64,000 bases of DNA from Muricea muricata (taxonomy: Eukaryota; Cnidaria; Anthozoa; Malacalcyonacea; Plexauridae): assembly GCA_963855995.1 (NCBI GenBank), contig OY979730.1, forward strand, positions 11,013,300-11,077,299, in the 5' to 3' direction. Each line of letters begins with the position of its first letter. Position 1 is the stretch's first letter. The position numbers and the translations under genes are program-made. Of this stretch, positions 12,801-27,700 are shown one piece after another. The notes below the pieces were generated by a model. The model had not been told where the DNA came from and made no database searches. It worked only from the letters and a program-made list of their open reading frames with translations.

Positions 12801-14832
12801 ATTCGTAGCACCAGAAACCTACTGTATGCTCAAGTTGTGATCTTATCGATTTTTATTATTTGTGATATTGCAAAAGACTCAATTGGATTTATTTAGGAAT
12901 AAATTTGTACATACATTTAAAAATGTAATTACACTCAAAGCAACTTCAAGATCTTCCTCGACAGACTATGATTAAATATTATTCGATGAAATGCGAACAA
13001 AAGCTCGCGAATGGGTTCAAATAACTTTGAATTAATCTAGCGTGTATATTTATTATAATTCTTACCCCAGACAAAAGCCTATGGGGTTTGTGACAAGGGC
13101 AAGATTTGACCAAAAACTCGTTGACTTGAGACATTTTGCATTGGCCACTAGACTACATGAATCCTTTCACGCCCTTGCCACTTAAATTGTTTAAGCGGGG
13201 TTTACTCTAGCCTATAATTGTTCTAAAACATAAAAATAATTCCGAGCAAGGGAATTATCGTTCAGCTGCGTTGTTTATTTACTGCACCACTTTGCTTGAT
13301 CACCAGACCGCGTTGGCTATTACACTCGCCCTATGTGGTTTAAATTATTTACCCGTTTTCAACTGAATGAGCTTTAAAAAATAGTTGAACAATATAAACC
13401 ACTAAAAATCGTAGATGTGTAGCCAGGATTAGGCATAAATGAAAAGGGTGAGACGTTCTCTGACTAAAATATATTTATTTGTTTACGAGCTTTCGGCCAC
13501 CAGTCTGTAGCCTTCAACGGGTATATTTATAATGATTTATAAACTGTGAAAGTGTGAAATGAAGCTAGATATGACGTGTATACATGTGCACTGTGAAATA
13601 CGATAAGGTGATACTATGTTTTCTTTATTAAGGTTGTACATTGTCGAGGAAGCGGTTTTGAGTTGTTATCAGCATTCCTGTCTTTGGCTGTATGACATGA
13701 TTCTAGTGCTAGGCGACTACGGAAATTCCCTGTGTCAATGATTTTCGCGTTGCATGTTTTAGTTCGATGTTTGACCCATTATTATGTTCCTTCATTAACG
13801 TTTCTGATGTGTTCAGCCTTTCTTGTTTTCAGAGATCTGCCTGTTTCTCCTAAATACAGGCAGATATTTGAGAACAAGAAAAGCAAATGATCACGCATGG
13901 CAATAGTGGCTACCTGGTCGTAATTCAACCACAATCAGTGCAACAGCAGAGCATCACGTATATATATACAAATCGGTGATACTACAGTAGCAACGATTTG
14001 TATATATATACGTCATGCTCTGCTGTTTCACTAATTGTGGTTGAATTAGGACCAGGTAGCCACTACTGCCATGCGCACATGCATCTAAATATAGGCTGCT
14101 GTTATTAACGTGCTGTATAAGTTTTATCATAAACATCAAAATATAATTTGCGTGATCATTTATGCAATCAGTGAACAACATTTCCATTTATTTAATACTT
14201 ATCGTCTCTGTAGTGCCTCAGAGTCAGCAATAATGTTGTTCTTCGACATTAGATTTAAATAGTGATCTGTTTTGTTCAATGATATATATTGAACGCCTAA
14301 AGCTGGGTCATTAAATTTGGAAATGTATGTTTGATCAGAATTTACAATGTCTTCTCTGAGTATAAGAGAAGGCTGATTTCAACACACATTTATTTTTCAA
14401 ATGTTTTATTACTTACAAAAGTATGGGATTTTAAAATTCGTAGCACCAGAAACCTACTGTATGCTCAAGTTGTGATCTTATCGATTTTTATTATTTGTGA
14501 TATTGCAAAAGACTCAATTGGATTTATTTAGGAATAAATTTGTACATACATTTAAAAATGTAATTACACTCAAAGCAACTTCAAGATCTTCCTCGACAGA
14601 CTATGATTAAATATTATTCGATGAAATGCGAACAAAAGCTCGCGAATGGGTTCAAATAACTTTGAATTAATCTAGCGTGTATATTTATAATAATTCTTAC
14701 CCCAGACAAAAGCCTATGGGGTTTGTGACAAGGGCAGGACTTGACCAAAAACTCGTTGACTTGAGACATTTTGCATTGGCCACTAGACTACATGAGCGCT
14801 ATCACGCCCTTGCCACTTAAATTGTTTAAGCG
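9889..14832. repeat. Array unit 3 (class b, C at 12516)
   Basis: Class b bases are A at 12306 (2418-equivalent) and T at 13326 (3438-equivalent). There are also linked changes near 11368 and 11394, and AAAAGG in place of AAAAAG near 12015. Site 12516 is C. Confidence 0.95.
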
Positions 14833-17800
14833 GGGTTTACTCTAGCCTATAATTGATTCTAAAACATAAAAATAATTCCGAGCAAGGGAATTATCGTTCA
14901 GCTGCGTTGTTTATTTACTGCACCACTTTGCTTGATCACCAGACCGCGTTGGCTATTACACTCGCCCTATGTGGTTTAAATTATTTACCCGTTTTCAACT
15001 GAATGAGCTTTAAAAAATAGTTGAACAATATAAACCACTAAAAATCGTAGATGTGTAGCCAGGATTAGACATAAATGAAAATGGTGAGACGTTCTCTGAC
15101 TAAAATATATTTATTTGTTTACGAGCTTTCGGCCACCAGTCTGTAGCCTTCAACGGGTATATTTATAATGATTTATAAACTGTGAAAGTGTGAAATGAAG
15201 CTAGATATGACGTGTATATACATGTGCACTGTGAAATACGATAAGGTGATACTATGTTTTCTTTATTAAGATTGTACATTGTCGAGAAAGCGGTTTTGAG
15301 TTGTTATCAGCATTCCTGTCTTTGGCAGCTGTATGCCATGATTCTGGACTTCTAGTTTTAGGCGACTACGGAAATTCCCTGTGTCAATGATTTTCGCGTT
15401 GCATGTTTTTCGATGTTTGAACCATTATTATGTTCCTTAACGTTTCTGATGTGTTCAGCCTTTCTTGTTTTCAGAGATCTGCCTGTTTCCCCTAAGTACA
15501 GGCAGATATTTTAAAACAAGAAAAGCAAATGATCACGCATGGCAATAGTGCCTAGCTGGTCGTAATTCAACCACAATTACTGCAACAGCAAAGCATGACG
15601 TATATATATACAAATCGGTGATACTATAGTGCCACCGATTTCTATATATATACGTCATGCTTTGCTGTTGCACTAATTGTGGTTGAATTACGACCAGGTA
15701 GGCATTATTGCCATGCGCACATGCATCTATATATAGGCTGCTGTTTTTAACGTGCTGTATAAGTTTTATCATAAACATCAAAATATAATTTGCGTGGTCA
15801 TTTATGCAATCAGCGAAACACATTTCCATTTATTTAATACTTATCGTCTCTGTAGTGCCCCAGCAATAATGTTGCCTTCGAAATTAGATTTAAATAGTGA
15901 TCTGCTTTGTCAATGATGTATATATTGGACGCCTATAGCTAGGTCATTATATTTGGAAAAGTATGTTTGATCAGAATTTACAAGATCTTCTTCGAGTATA
16001 AGAGAAGGCTGATTTCAACACACATTTATTTTTCAAATGTTTTATTACTCACAAAAATATATGCTCAAGTTGTGATCTTACCCATTTTTGTTATTTGTGA
16101 TATTGCAAAAGACTCAATTGGATTTATTTAGAAATAAATTTGTACATAATTTAAAAATGTAATTACACTCAAAAGCAACTTCAGGGTCTTCCTCGACAGA
16201 GTATGATTAAATATTATTTGATGAAATGCGAACAAAAGCTCGCGAATGGGCTCGAATAACTTCGATTTAATCTAGCGTGTATATTTATGATAATTCTTAA
16301 CCCTTTGAAAGTAGCAACTAACATGGAAAGTGGTAACAAACATAGTCTAGTGGTAAAGACAATATGTATCCATCAAAATCAATCACTGAGTCCGGGAACA
16401 ATACCTCCCTAGCTTTGCCAAAAATCGTTCTGGCTTTGGTCAGTTTTAGGAATTAAGCATAGGCTAGAACGTTTAGACAACTTAAACCCACCTGCCGGAG
16501 CCTCATAACCAACGTAATCCAGTGGTCAAGTAAAAATGACTCAACAAAGGTGGCTAGGATCAATTCCTGCCCATGCATTAAATAGTTTTCGTCAAGTGGA
16601 AGAATTATGACCCTTTCCAAAGTATCTTTTTGTCTATTTTGAAATCTTTTTTAGAAAAGAAGTCGTCAAAATTTCACAACTTCTTTGTATCATACAGTCT
16701 GATAAATGAAAATTTTTATTTCGTTCTTAACCGCACTGACAAAATTTCTGGTAAATGGAGAAAATAACAGTTTTAAAAAATCATCGAAAAAAATTGGACA
16801 AAACACCGTGCTCAAAATGCTATGGTTTTTCTTAACGGTGGGAACCATCTTTTTTTTTTTGCAAAAAAGCCCAAATAAATAATTGAAAAGAATTATGCTA
16901 TACCACTTACATTAGGGCTATTGAAAAGCATGATAAGAGATTGCACACTAGCGTAACCAATTTAAATTAGAAAGTTGCAAAAGGTGTCAGCTGAGAAATT
17001 CTGCTACCTTCGAAGGATTAGTCTAGGAATGGTATAAAAGACAGCATGACGATAGTGAAAAGGACCGGGGTATTGTAATAAAAGTTTGCACACGGATGGC
17101 ACTCGGATGGCTTCGCACAATTGGCCTCGACAATCCACCAAATGCGGTTGCCTTTCGACAACGACATCGAATTGACTGCCTCAACCGTCTGTGTTATAAC
17201 TCCACCACCTCTGGTTCGAAATATAGGGGAGGGTAGAAGCGGCCCCCAGACCGTAAGTGCTAAAACCCTGTATCTTCGAATCAGACCATCAAGATATAGT
17301 AACACCGATTTGTATATATATACCTCATGCTTTGCTGTTGCAGTGATTGTGGTTGAATTACGACCGGGTAGACACTATTGCCATGCGCACGTGCACCATG
17401 TATAGGATGCCGTTATTAACGTGCTGTATATAAGTTGTATCATAAACATCAAAATATAATTTCCGTGATCATTTATGGAATCAGCGAACAACATTTCCAT
17501 TTATTTAATACTTATCGTCTCTGTAGTGCCTCAGAGTCAGCAATAATGTTGTTCTTCGACATTAGATTTGAATAGTGATCTGTTTAGTTCAATGATATAT
17601 ATTGAACGCCTAAAGCTGGGTCATTAAATTTGGAAATGTATGTTTGATCAGAATTTCAAGGTCTTCTTTGAGTATAAGGGAAGGCTGATTTCAACACACA
17701 TTTATTTTTCATATGTTCTACTTACAAACATATGGGCTTTTAAAATTCGTAGCACCAGAAACCTACTGTATGCTCAAGTTGTGATCTTATCGATTTTTAT

Positions 17801-19776
17801 TATTTGTGATATTGCAAAAGACTCAATTGGATTTATTTAGGAATAAATTTGTACATACATTTAAAAATGTAATTACACTCAAAGCAACTTCAAGATCTTC
17901 CTCGACAGACTATGATTAAATATTATTCGATGAAATGCGAACAAAAGCTCGCGAATGGGTTCAAATAACTTTGAATTAATCTAGCGTGTATATTTATTAT
18001 AATTCTTACCCCAGACAAAAGCCTATGGGGTTTGTGACAAGGGCAAGATTTGACCAAAAACTCGTTGACTTGAGACATTTTGCATTGGCCACTAGACTAC
18101 ATGAATCCTTTCACGCCCTTGCCACTTAAATTGTTTAAGCGGGGTTTACTCTAGCCTATAATTGTTCTAAAACATAAAAATAATTCCGAGCAAGGGAATT
18201 ATCGTTCAGCTGCGTTGTTTATTTACTGCACCACTTTGCTTGATCACCAGACCGCGTTGGCTATTACACTCGCCCTATGTGGTTTAAATTATTTACCCGT
18301 TTTCAACTGAATGAGCTTTAAAAAATAGTTGAACAATATAAACCACTAAAAATCGTAGAAGTGTAGCCAGGATTAGGCATAAATGAAAAGGGTGAGACGT
18401 TCTCTGACTAAAATATATTTATTTGTTTACGAGCTTTCGGCCACCAGTCTGTAGCCTTCAACGGGTATATTTATAATGATTTATAAACTGTGAAAGTGTG
18501 AAATGAAGCTAGATATGACGTGTATACATGTGCACTGTGAAATACGATAAGGTGATACTATGTTTTCTTTATTAAGGTTGTACATTGTCGAGGAAGCGGT
18601 TTTGAGTTGTTATCAGCATTCCTGTCTTTGGCTGTATGACATGATTCTAGTGCTAGGCGACTACGGAAATTCCCTGTGTCAATGATTTTCGCGTTGCATG
18701 TTTTAGTTCGATGTTTGACCCATTATTATGTTCCTTCATTAACGTTTCTGATGTGTTCAGCCTTTCTTGTTTTCAGAGATCTGCCTGTTTCTCCTAAATA
18801 CAGGCAGATATTTGAGAACAAGAAAAGCAAATGATCACGCATGGCAATAGTGGCTACCTGGTCGTAATTCAACCACAATCAGTGCAACAGCAGAGCATCA
18901 CGTATATATATACAAATCGGTGATACTACAGTAGCAACGATTTGTATATATATACGTCATGCTCTGCTGTTTCACTAATTGTGGTTGAATTAGGACCAGG
19001 TAGCCACTACTGCCATGCGCACATGCATCTAAATATAGGCTGCTGTTATTAACGTGCTGTATAAATTTTATCATAAACATCAAAATATAATTTGCGTGAT
19101 CATTTATGCAATCAGTGAACAACATTTCCATTTATTTAATACTTATCGTCTCTGTAGTGCCTCAGAGTCAGCAATAATGTTGTTCTTCGACATTAGATTT
19201 AAATAGTGATCTGTTTTGTTCAATGATATATATTGAACGCCTAAAGCTGGGTCATTAAATTTGGAAATGTATGTTTGATCAGAATTTACAATGTCTTCTC
19301 TGAGTATAAGAGAAGGCTGATTTCAACACACATTTATTTTTCAAATGTTTTATTACTTACAAAAGTATGGGATTTTAAAATTCGTAGCACCAGAAACCTA
19401 CTGTATGCTCAAGTTGTGATCTTATCGATTTTTATTATTTGTGATATTGCAAAAGACTCAATTGGATTTATTTAGGAATAAATTTGTACATACATTTAAA
19501 AATGTAATTACACTCAAAGCAACTTCAAGATCTTCCTCGACAGACTATGATTAAATATTATTCGATGAAATGCGAACAAAAGCTCGCGAATGGGTTCAAA
19601 TAACTTTGAACTAATCTAGCGTGTATATTTATAATAATTCTTACCCCAGACAAAAGCCTATGGGGTTTGTGACAAGGGCAGGATTTGACCAAAAACTCGT
19701 TGACTTGAGACATTTTGCATTGGCCACTAGACTACATGAGCGCTATCACGCCCTTGCCACTTAAATTGTTTAAGCG
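14833..19776. repeat. Array unit 4 (class b' with private variants)
   Basis: It has the class b bases plus four private changes shared only with unit 8: GTAGAAGTG at about 18355, A at 19065, GAACTAATC at about 19608 and GGATTTGACC at about 19681. Confidence 0.95.
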
Positions 19777-22700
19777 GGGTTTACTCTAGCCTATAATTGA
19801 TTCTAAAACATAAAAATAATTCCGAGCAAGGGAATTATCGTTCAGCTGCGTTGTTTATTTACTGCACCACTTTGCTTGATCACCAGACCGCGTTGGCTAT
19901 TACACTCGCCCTATGTGGTTTAAATTATTTACCCGTTTTCAACTGAATGAGCTTTAAAAAATAGTTGAACAATATAAACCACTAAAAATCGTAGATGTGT
20001 AGCCAGGATTAGACATAAATGAAAATGGTGAGACGTTCTCTGACTAAAATATATTTATTTGTTTACGAGCTTTCGGCCACCAGTCTGTAGCCTTCAACGG
20101 GTATATTTATAATGATTTATAAACTGTGAAAGTGTGAAATGAAGCTAGATATGACGTGTATATACATGTGCACTGTGAAATACGATAAGGTGATACTATG
20201 TTTTCTTTATTAAGATTGTACATTGTCGAGAAAGCGGTTTTGAGTTGTTATCAGCATTCCTGTCTTTGGCAGCTGTATGCCATGATTCTGGACTTCTAGT
20301 TTTAGGCGACTACGGAAATTCCCTGTGTCAATGATTTTCGCGTTGCATGTTTTTCGATGTTTGAACCATTATTATGTTCCTTAACGTTTCTGATGTGTTC
20401 AGCCTTTCTTGTTTTCAGAGATCTGCCTGTTTCCCCTAAGTACAGGCAGATATTTTAAAACAAGAAAAGCAAATGATCACGCATGGCAATAGTGCCTAGC
20501 TGGTCGTAATTCAACCACAATTACTGCAACAGCAAAGCATGACGTATATATATACAAATCGGTGATACTATAGTGCCACCGATTTCTATATATATACGTC
20601 ATGCTTTGCTGTTGCACTAATTGTGGTTGAATTACGACCAGGTAGGCATTATTGCCATGCGCACATGCATCTATATATAGGCTGCTGTTTTTAACGTGCT
20701 GTATAAGTTTTATCATAAACATCAAAATATAATTTGCGTGGTCATTTATGCAATCAGCGAAACACATTTCCATTTATTTAATACTTATCGTCTCTGTAGT
20801 GCCCCAGCAATAATGTTGCCTTCGAAATTAGATTTAAATAGTGATCTGCTTTGTCAATGATGTATATATTGGACGCCTATAGCTAGGTCATTATATTTGG
20901 AAAAGTATGTTTGATCAGAATTTACAAGATCTTCTTCGAGTATAAGAGAAGGCTGATTTCAACACACATTTATTTTTCAAATGTTTTATTACTCACAAAA
21001 ATATATGCTCAAGTTGTGATCTTACCCATTTTTGTTATTTGTGATATTGCAAAAGACTCAATTGGATTTATTTAGAAATAAATTTGTACATAATTTAAAA
21101 ATGTAATTACACTCAAAAGCAACTTCAGGGTCTTCCTCGACAGAGTATGATTAAATATTATTTGATGAAATGCGAACAAAAGCTCGCGAATGGGCTCGAA
21201 TAACTTCGATTTAATCTAGCGTGTATATTTATGATAATTCTTAACCCTTTGAAAGTGGCAACTAACATGGAAAGTGGTAACTAACATAGTCTAGTGGTAA
21301 AGACAATATGTATCCATCAAAATCAATCACTGAGTCCGGGAACAATACCTCCCTAGCTTTGCCAAAAATCGTTCTGGCTTTGGTCAGTTTTAGGAATTAA
21401 GCATAGGCTAGAACGTTTAGACAACTTAAACCCACCTGCCGGAGCCTCATAACCAACGTAATCCAGTGGTCAAGTAAAAATGACTCAACAAAGGTGGCTA
21501 GGATCAATTCCTGCCCATGCATTAAATAGTTTTCGTCAAGTGGAAGAATTATGACCCTTTCCAAAGTATCTTTTTGTCTATTTTGAAATCTTTTTTAGAA
21601 AAGAAGTCGTCAAAATTTCACAACTTCTTTGTATCATACAGTCTGATAAATGAAAATTTTTATTTCGTTCTTAACCGCACTGACAAAATTTCTGGTAAAT
21701 GGAGAAAATAACAGTTTTAAAAAATCATCGAAAAAAATTGGACAAAACACCGTGCTCAAAATGCTATGGTTTTTCTTAACGGTGGGAACCATCTTTTTTT
21801 TTTTGCAAAAAAGCCCAAATAAATAATTGAAAAGAATTATGCTATACCACTTACATTAGGGCTATTGAAAAGCATGATAAGAGATTGCACACTAGCGTAA
21901 CCAATTTAAATTAGAAAGTTGCAAAAAGTGTCAGCTGAGAAATTCTGCTACCTTCGAAGGATTAGTCTAGGAATGGTATAAAAGACAGCATGACGATAGT
22001 GAAAAGGACCGGGGTATTGTAATAAAAATTTGCACACGGATGGCACTCGGATGGCTTCGCACAATTGGCCTCGACAACCCACCAAATGCGGTTGCCTTTC
22101 GACAACGACATCGAATTGACTGCCTCAACCGTCTGTGTTATAACTCCACCACCTCTGGTTCGAAATATAGGGGAGGGTAGAAGCGGCCCCCAGGCCGTAA
22201 GTGCTAAAACCCTGTATCTTCGAATCAGACCATCAAGATATAGTAACACCGATTTGTATATATATACCTCATGCTTTGCTGTTGCAGTGATTGTGGTTGA
22301 ATTACGACCGGGTAGACACTATTGCCATGCGCACGTGCACCATGTATAGGATGCCGTTATTAACGTGCTGTATATAAGTTGTATCATAAACATCAAAATA
22401 TAACTTCCGTGATCATTTATGGAATCAGCGAACAACATTTCCATTTATTTAATACTTATCGTCTCTGTAGTGCCTCAGAGTCAGCAATAATGTTGTTCTT
22501 CGACATTAGATTTAAATAGTGATCTGTTTAGTTCAATGATATATATTGAACGCCTAAAGCTGGGTCATTAAATTTGGAAATGTATGTTTGATCAGAATTT
22601 CAAGGTCTTCTTTGAGTATAAGGGAAGGCTGATTTCAACACACATTTATTTTTCATATGTTCTACTTACAAACATATGGGCTTTTAAAATTCGTAGCACC

Positions 22701-24720
22701 AGAAACCTACTGTATGCTCAAGTTGTGATCTTATCGATTTTTATTATTTGTGATATTGCAAAAGACTCAATTGGATTTATTTAGGAATAAATTTGTACAT
22801 ACATTTAAAAATGTAATTACACTCAAAGCAACTTCAAGATCTTCCTCGACAGACTATGATTAAATATTATTCGATGAAATGCGAACAAAAGCTCGCGAAT
22901 GGGTTCAAATAACTTTGAATTAATCTAGCGTGTATATTTATTATAATTCTTACCCCAGACAAAAGCCTATGGGGTTTGTGACAAGGGCAAGATTTGACCA
23001 AAAACTCGTTGACTTGAGACATTTTGCATTGGCCACTAGACTACATGAATCCTTTCACGCCCTTGCCACTTAAATTGTTTAAGCGGGGTTTACTCTAGCC
23101 TATAATTGTTCTAAAACATAAAAATAATTCCGAGCAAGGGAATTATCGTTCAGCTGCGTTGTTTATTTACTGCACCACTTTGCTTGATCACCAGACCGCG
23201 TTGGCTATTACACGCGCCCTATGTGGTTTAAATTATTTACCCGTTTTCAACTGAATGAGCTTTAAAAAATAGTTGAACAATATAAACCACTAAAAATCGT
23301 AGATGTGTAGCCAGGATTAGGCATAAATGAAAAGGGTGAGACGTTCTCTGACTAAAATATATTTATTTGTTTACGAGCTTTCGGCCACCAGTCTGTAGCC
23401 TTCAACGGGTATATCTATAATGATTTATAAACTGTGAAAGTGTGAAATGAAGCTAGATATGACGTGTATACATGTGCACTGTGAAATACGATAAGGTGAT
23501 ACTATGTTTTCTTTATTAAGGTTGTACATTGTCGAGGAAGCGGTTTTGAGTTGTTATCAGCATTCCTGTCTTTGGCTGTATGACATGATTCTAGTGCTAG
23601 GCGACTACGGAAATTCCCTGTGTCAATGATTTTCGCGTTGCATGTTTTAGTTCGATGTTTGACCCATTATTATGTTCCTTCATTAACGTTTCTGATGTGC
23701 TCAGCCTTTCTTGTTTTCAGAGATCTGCCTGTTTCTCCTAAATACAGGCAGATATTTGAGAACAAGAAAAGCAAATGATCACGCATGGCAATAGTGGCTA
23801 CCTGGTCGTAATTCAACCACAATCAGTGCAACAGCAGAGCATCACGTATATATATACAAATCGGTGATACTACAGTAGCAACGATTTGTATATATATACG
23901 TCATGCTCTGCTGTTTCACTAATTGTGGTTGAATTAGGACCAGGTAGCCACTACTGCCATGCGCACATGCATCTAAATATAGGCTGCTGTTATTAACGTG
24001 CTGTATAAGTTTTATCATAAACATCAAAATATAATTTGCGTGATCATTTATGCAATCAGTGAACAACATTTCCATTTATTTAATACTTATCGTCTCTGTA
24101 GTGCCTCAGAGTCAGCAATAATGTTGTTCTTCGACATTAGATTTAAATAGTGATCTGTTTTGTTCAATGATATATATTGAACGCCTAAAGCTGGGTCATT
24201 AAATTTGGAAATGTATGTTTGATCAGAATTTACAATGTCTTCTCTGAGTATAAGAGAAGGCTGATTTCAACACACATTTATTTTTCAAATGTTTTATTAC
24301 TTACAAAAGTATGGGATTTTAAAATTCGTAGCACCAGAAACCTACTGTATGCTCAAGTTGTGATCTTATCGATTTTTATTATTTGTGATATTGCAAAAGA
24401 CTCAATTGGATTTATTTAGGAATAAATTTGTACATACATTTAAAAATGTAATTACACTCAAAGCAACTTCAAGATCTTCCTCGACAGACTATGATTAAAT
24501 ATTATTCGATGAAATGCGAACAAAAGCTCGCGAATGGGTTCAAATAACTTTGAATTAATCTAGCGTGTATATTTATAATAATTCTTACCCCAGACAAAAG
24601 CCTATGGGGTTTGTGACAAGGGCAGGACTTGACCAAAAACTCGTTGACTTGAGACATTTTGCATTGGCCACTAGACTACATGAGCGCTATCACGCCCTTG
24701 CCACTTAAATTGTTTAAGCG
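19777..24720. repeat. Array unit 5 (class a)
   Basis: It carries the same diagnostic bases as unit 1 (G, G, C). It opens the second 19776-bp super-repeat. Confidence 0.95.
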
Positions 24721-27700
24721 GGGTTTACTCTAGCCTATAATTGATTCTAAAACATAAAAATAATTCCGAGCAAGGGAATTATCGTTCAGCTGCGTTGTTT
24801 ATTTACTGCACCACTTTGCTTGATCACCAGACCGCGTTGGCTATTACACTCGCCCTATGTGGTTTAAATTATTTACCCGTTTTCAACTGAATGAGCTTTA
24901 AAAAATAGTTGAACAATATAAACCACTAAAAATCGTAGATGTGTAGCCAGGATTAGACATAAATGAAAATGGTGAGACGTTCTCTGACTAAAATATATTT
25001 ATTTGTTTACGAGCTTTCGGCCACCAGTCTGTAGCCTTCAACGGGTATATTTATAATGATTTATAAACTGTGAAAGTGTGAAATGAAGCTAGATATGACG
25101 TGTATATACATGTGCACTGTGAAATACGATAAGGTGATACTATGTTTTCTTTATTAAGATTGTACATTGTCGAGAAAGCGGTTTTGAGTTGTTATCAGCA
25201 TTCCTGTCTTTGGCAGCTGTATGCCATGATTCTGGACTTCTAGTTTTAGGCGACTACGGAAATTCCCTGTGTCAATGATTTTCGCGTTGCATGTTTTTCG
25301 ATGTTTGAACCATTATTATGTTCCTTAACGTTTCTGATGTGTTCAGCCTTTCTTGTTTTCAGAGATCTGCCTGTTTCCCCTAAGTACAGGCAGATATTTT
25401 AAAACAAGAAAAGCAAATGATCACGCATGGCAATAGTGCCTAGCTGGTCGTAATTCAACCACAATTACTGCAACAGCAAAGCATGACGTATATATATACA
25501 AATCGGTGATACTATAGTGCCACCGATTTCTATATATATACGTCATGCTTTGCTGTTGCACTAATTGTGGTTGAATTACGACCAGGTAGGCATTATTGCC
25601 ATGCGCACATGCATCTATATATAGGCTGCTGTTTTTAACGTGCTGTATAAGTTTTATCATAAACATCAAAATATAATTTGCGTGGTCATTTATGCAATCA
25701 GCGAAACACATTTCCATTTATTTAATACTTATCGTCTCTGTAGTGCCCCAGCAATAATGTTGCCTTCGAAATTAGATTTAAATAGTGATCTGCTTTGTCA
25801 ATGATGTATATATTGGACGCCTATAGCTAGGTCATTATATTTGGAAAAGTATGTTTGATCAGAATTTACAAGATCTTCTTCGAGTATAAGAGAAGGCTGA
25901 TTTCAACACACATTTATTTTTCAAATGTTTTATTACTCACAAAAATATATGCTCAAGTTGTGATCTTACCCATTTTTGTTATTTGTGATATTGCAAAAGA
26001 CTCAATTGGATTTATTTAGAAATAAATTTGTACATAATTTAAAAATGTAATTACACTCAAAAGCAACTTCAGGGTCTTCCTCGACAGAGTATGATTAAAT
26101 ATTATTTGATGAAATGCGAACAAAAGCTCGCGAATGGGCTCGAATAACTTCGATTTAATCTAGCGTGTATATTTATGATAATTCTTAACCCTTTGAAAGT
26201 GGCAACTAACATGGAAAGTGGTAACTAACATAGTCTAGTGGTAAAGACAATATGTATCCATCAAAATCAATCACTGAGTCCGGGAACAATACCTCCCTAG
26301 CTTTGCCAAAAATCGTTCTGGCTTTGGTCAGTTTTAGGAATTAAGCATAGGCTAGAACGTTTAGACAACTTAAACCCACCTGCCGGAGCCTCATAACCAA
26401 CGTAATCCAGTGGTCAAGTAAAAATGACTCAACAAAGGTGGCTAGGATCAATTCCTGCCCATGCATTAAATAGTTTTCGTCAAGTGGAAGAATTATGACC
26501 CTTTCCAAAGTATCTTTTTGTCTATTTTGAAATCTTTTTTAGAAAAGAAGTCGTCAAAATTTCACAACTTCTTTGTATCATACAGTCTGATAAATGAAAA
26601 TTTTTATTTCGTTCTTAACCGCACTGACAAAATTTCTGGTAAATGGAGAAAATAACAGTTTTAAAAAATCATCGAAAAAAATTGGACAAAACACCGTGCT
26701 CAAAATGCTATGGTTTTTCTTAACGGTGGGAACCATCTTTTTTTTTTTGCAAAAAAGCCCAAATAAATAATTGAAAAGAATTATGCTATACCACTTACAT
26801 TAGGGCTATTGAAAAGCATGATAAGAGATTGCACACTAGCGTAACCAATTTAAATTAGAAAGTTGCAAAAAGTGTCAGCTGAGAAATTCTGCTACCTTCG
26901 AAGGATTAGTCTAGGAATGGTATAAAAGACAGCATGACGATAGTGAAAAGGACCGGGGTATTGTAATAAAAATTTGCACACGGATGGCACTCGGATGGCT
27001 TCGCACAATTGGCCTCGACAACCCACCAAATGCGGTTGCCTTTCGACAACGACATCGAATTGACTGCCTCAACCGTCTGTGTTATAACTCCACCACCTCT
27101 GGTTCGAAATATAGGGGAGGGTAGAAGCGGCCCCCAGGCCGTAAGTGCTAAAACCCTGTATCTTCGAATCAGACCATCAAGATATAGTAACACCGATTTG
27201 TATATATATACCTCATGCTTTGCTGTTGCAGTGATTGTGGTTGAATTACGACCGGGTAGACACTATTGCCATGCGCACGTGCACCATGTATAGGATGCCG
27301 TTATTAACGTGCTGTATATAAGTTGTATCATAAACATCAAAATATAATTTCCGTGATCATTTATGGAATCAGCGAACAACATTTCCATTTATTTAATACT
27401 TATCGTCTCTGTAGTGCCTCAGAGTCAGCAATAATGTTGTTCTTCGACATTAGATTTAAATAGTGATCTGTTTAGTTCAATGATATATATTGAACGCCTA
27501 AAGCTGGGTCATTAAATTTGGAAATGTATGTTTGATCAGAATTTCAAGGTCTTCTTTGAGTATAAGGGAAGGCTGATTTCAACACACATTTATTTTTCAT
27601 ATGTTCTACTTACAAACATATGGGCTTTTAAAATTCGTAGCACCAGAAACCTACTGTATGCTCAAGTTGTGATCTTATCGATTTTTATTATTTGTGATAT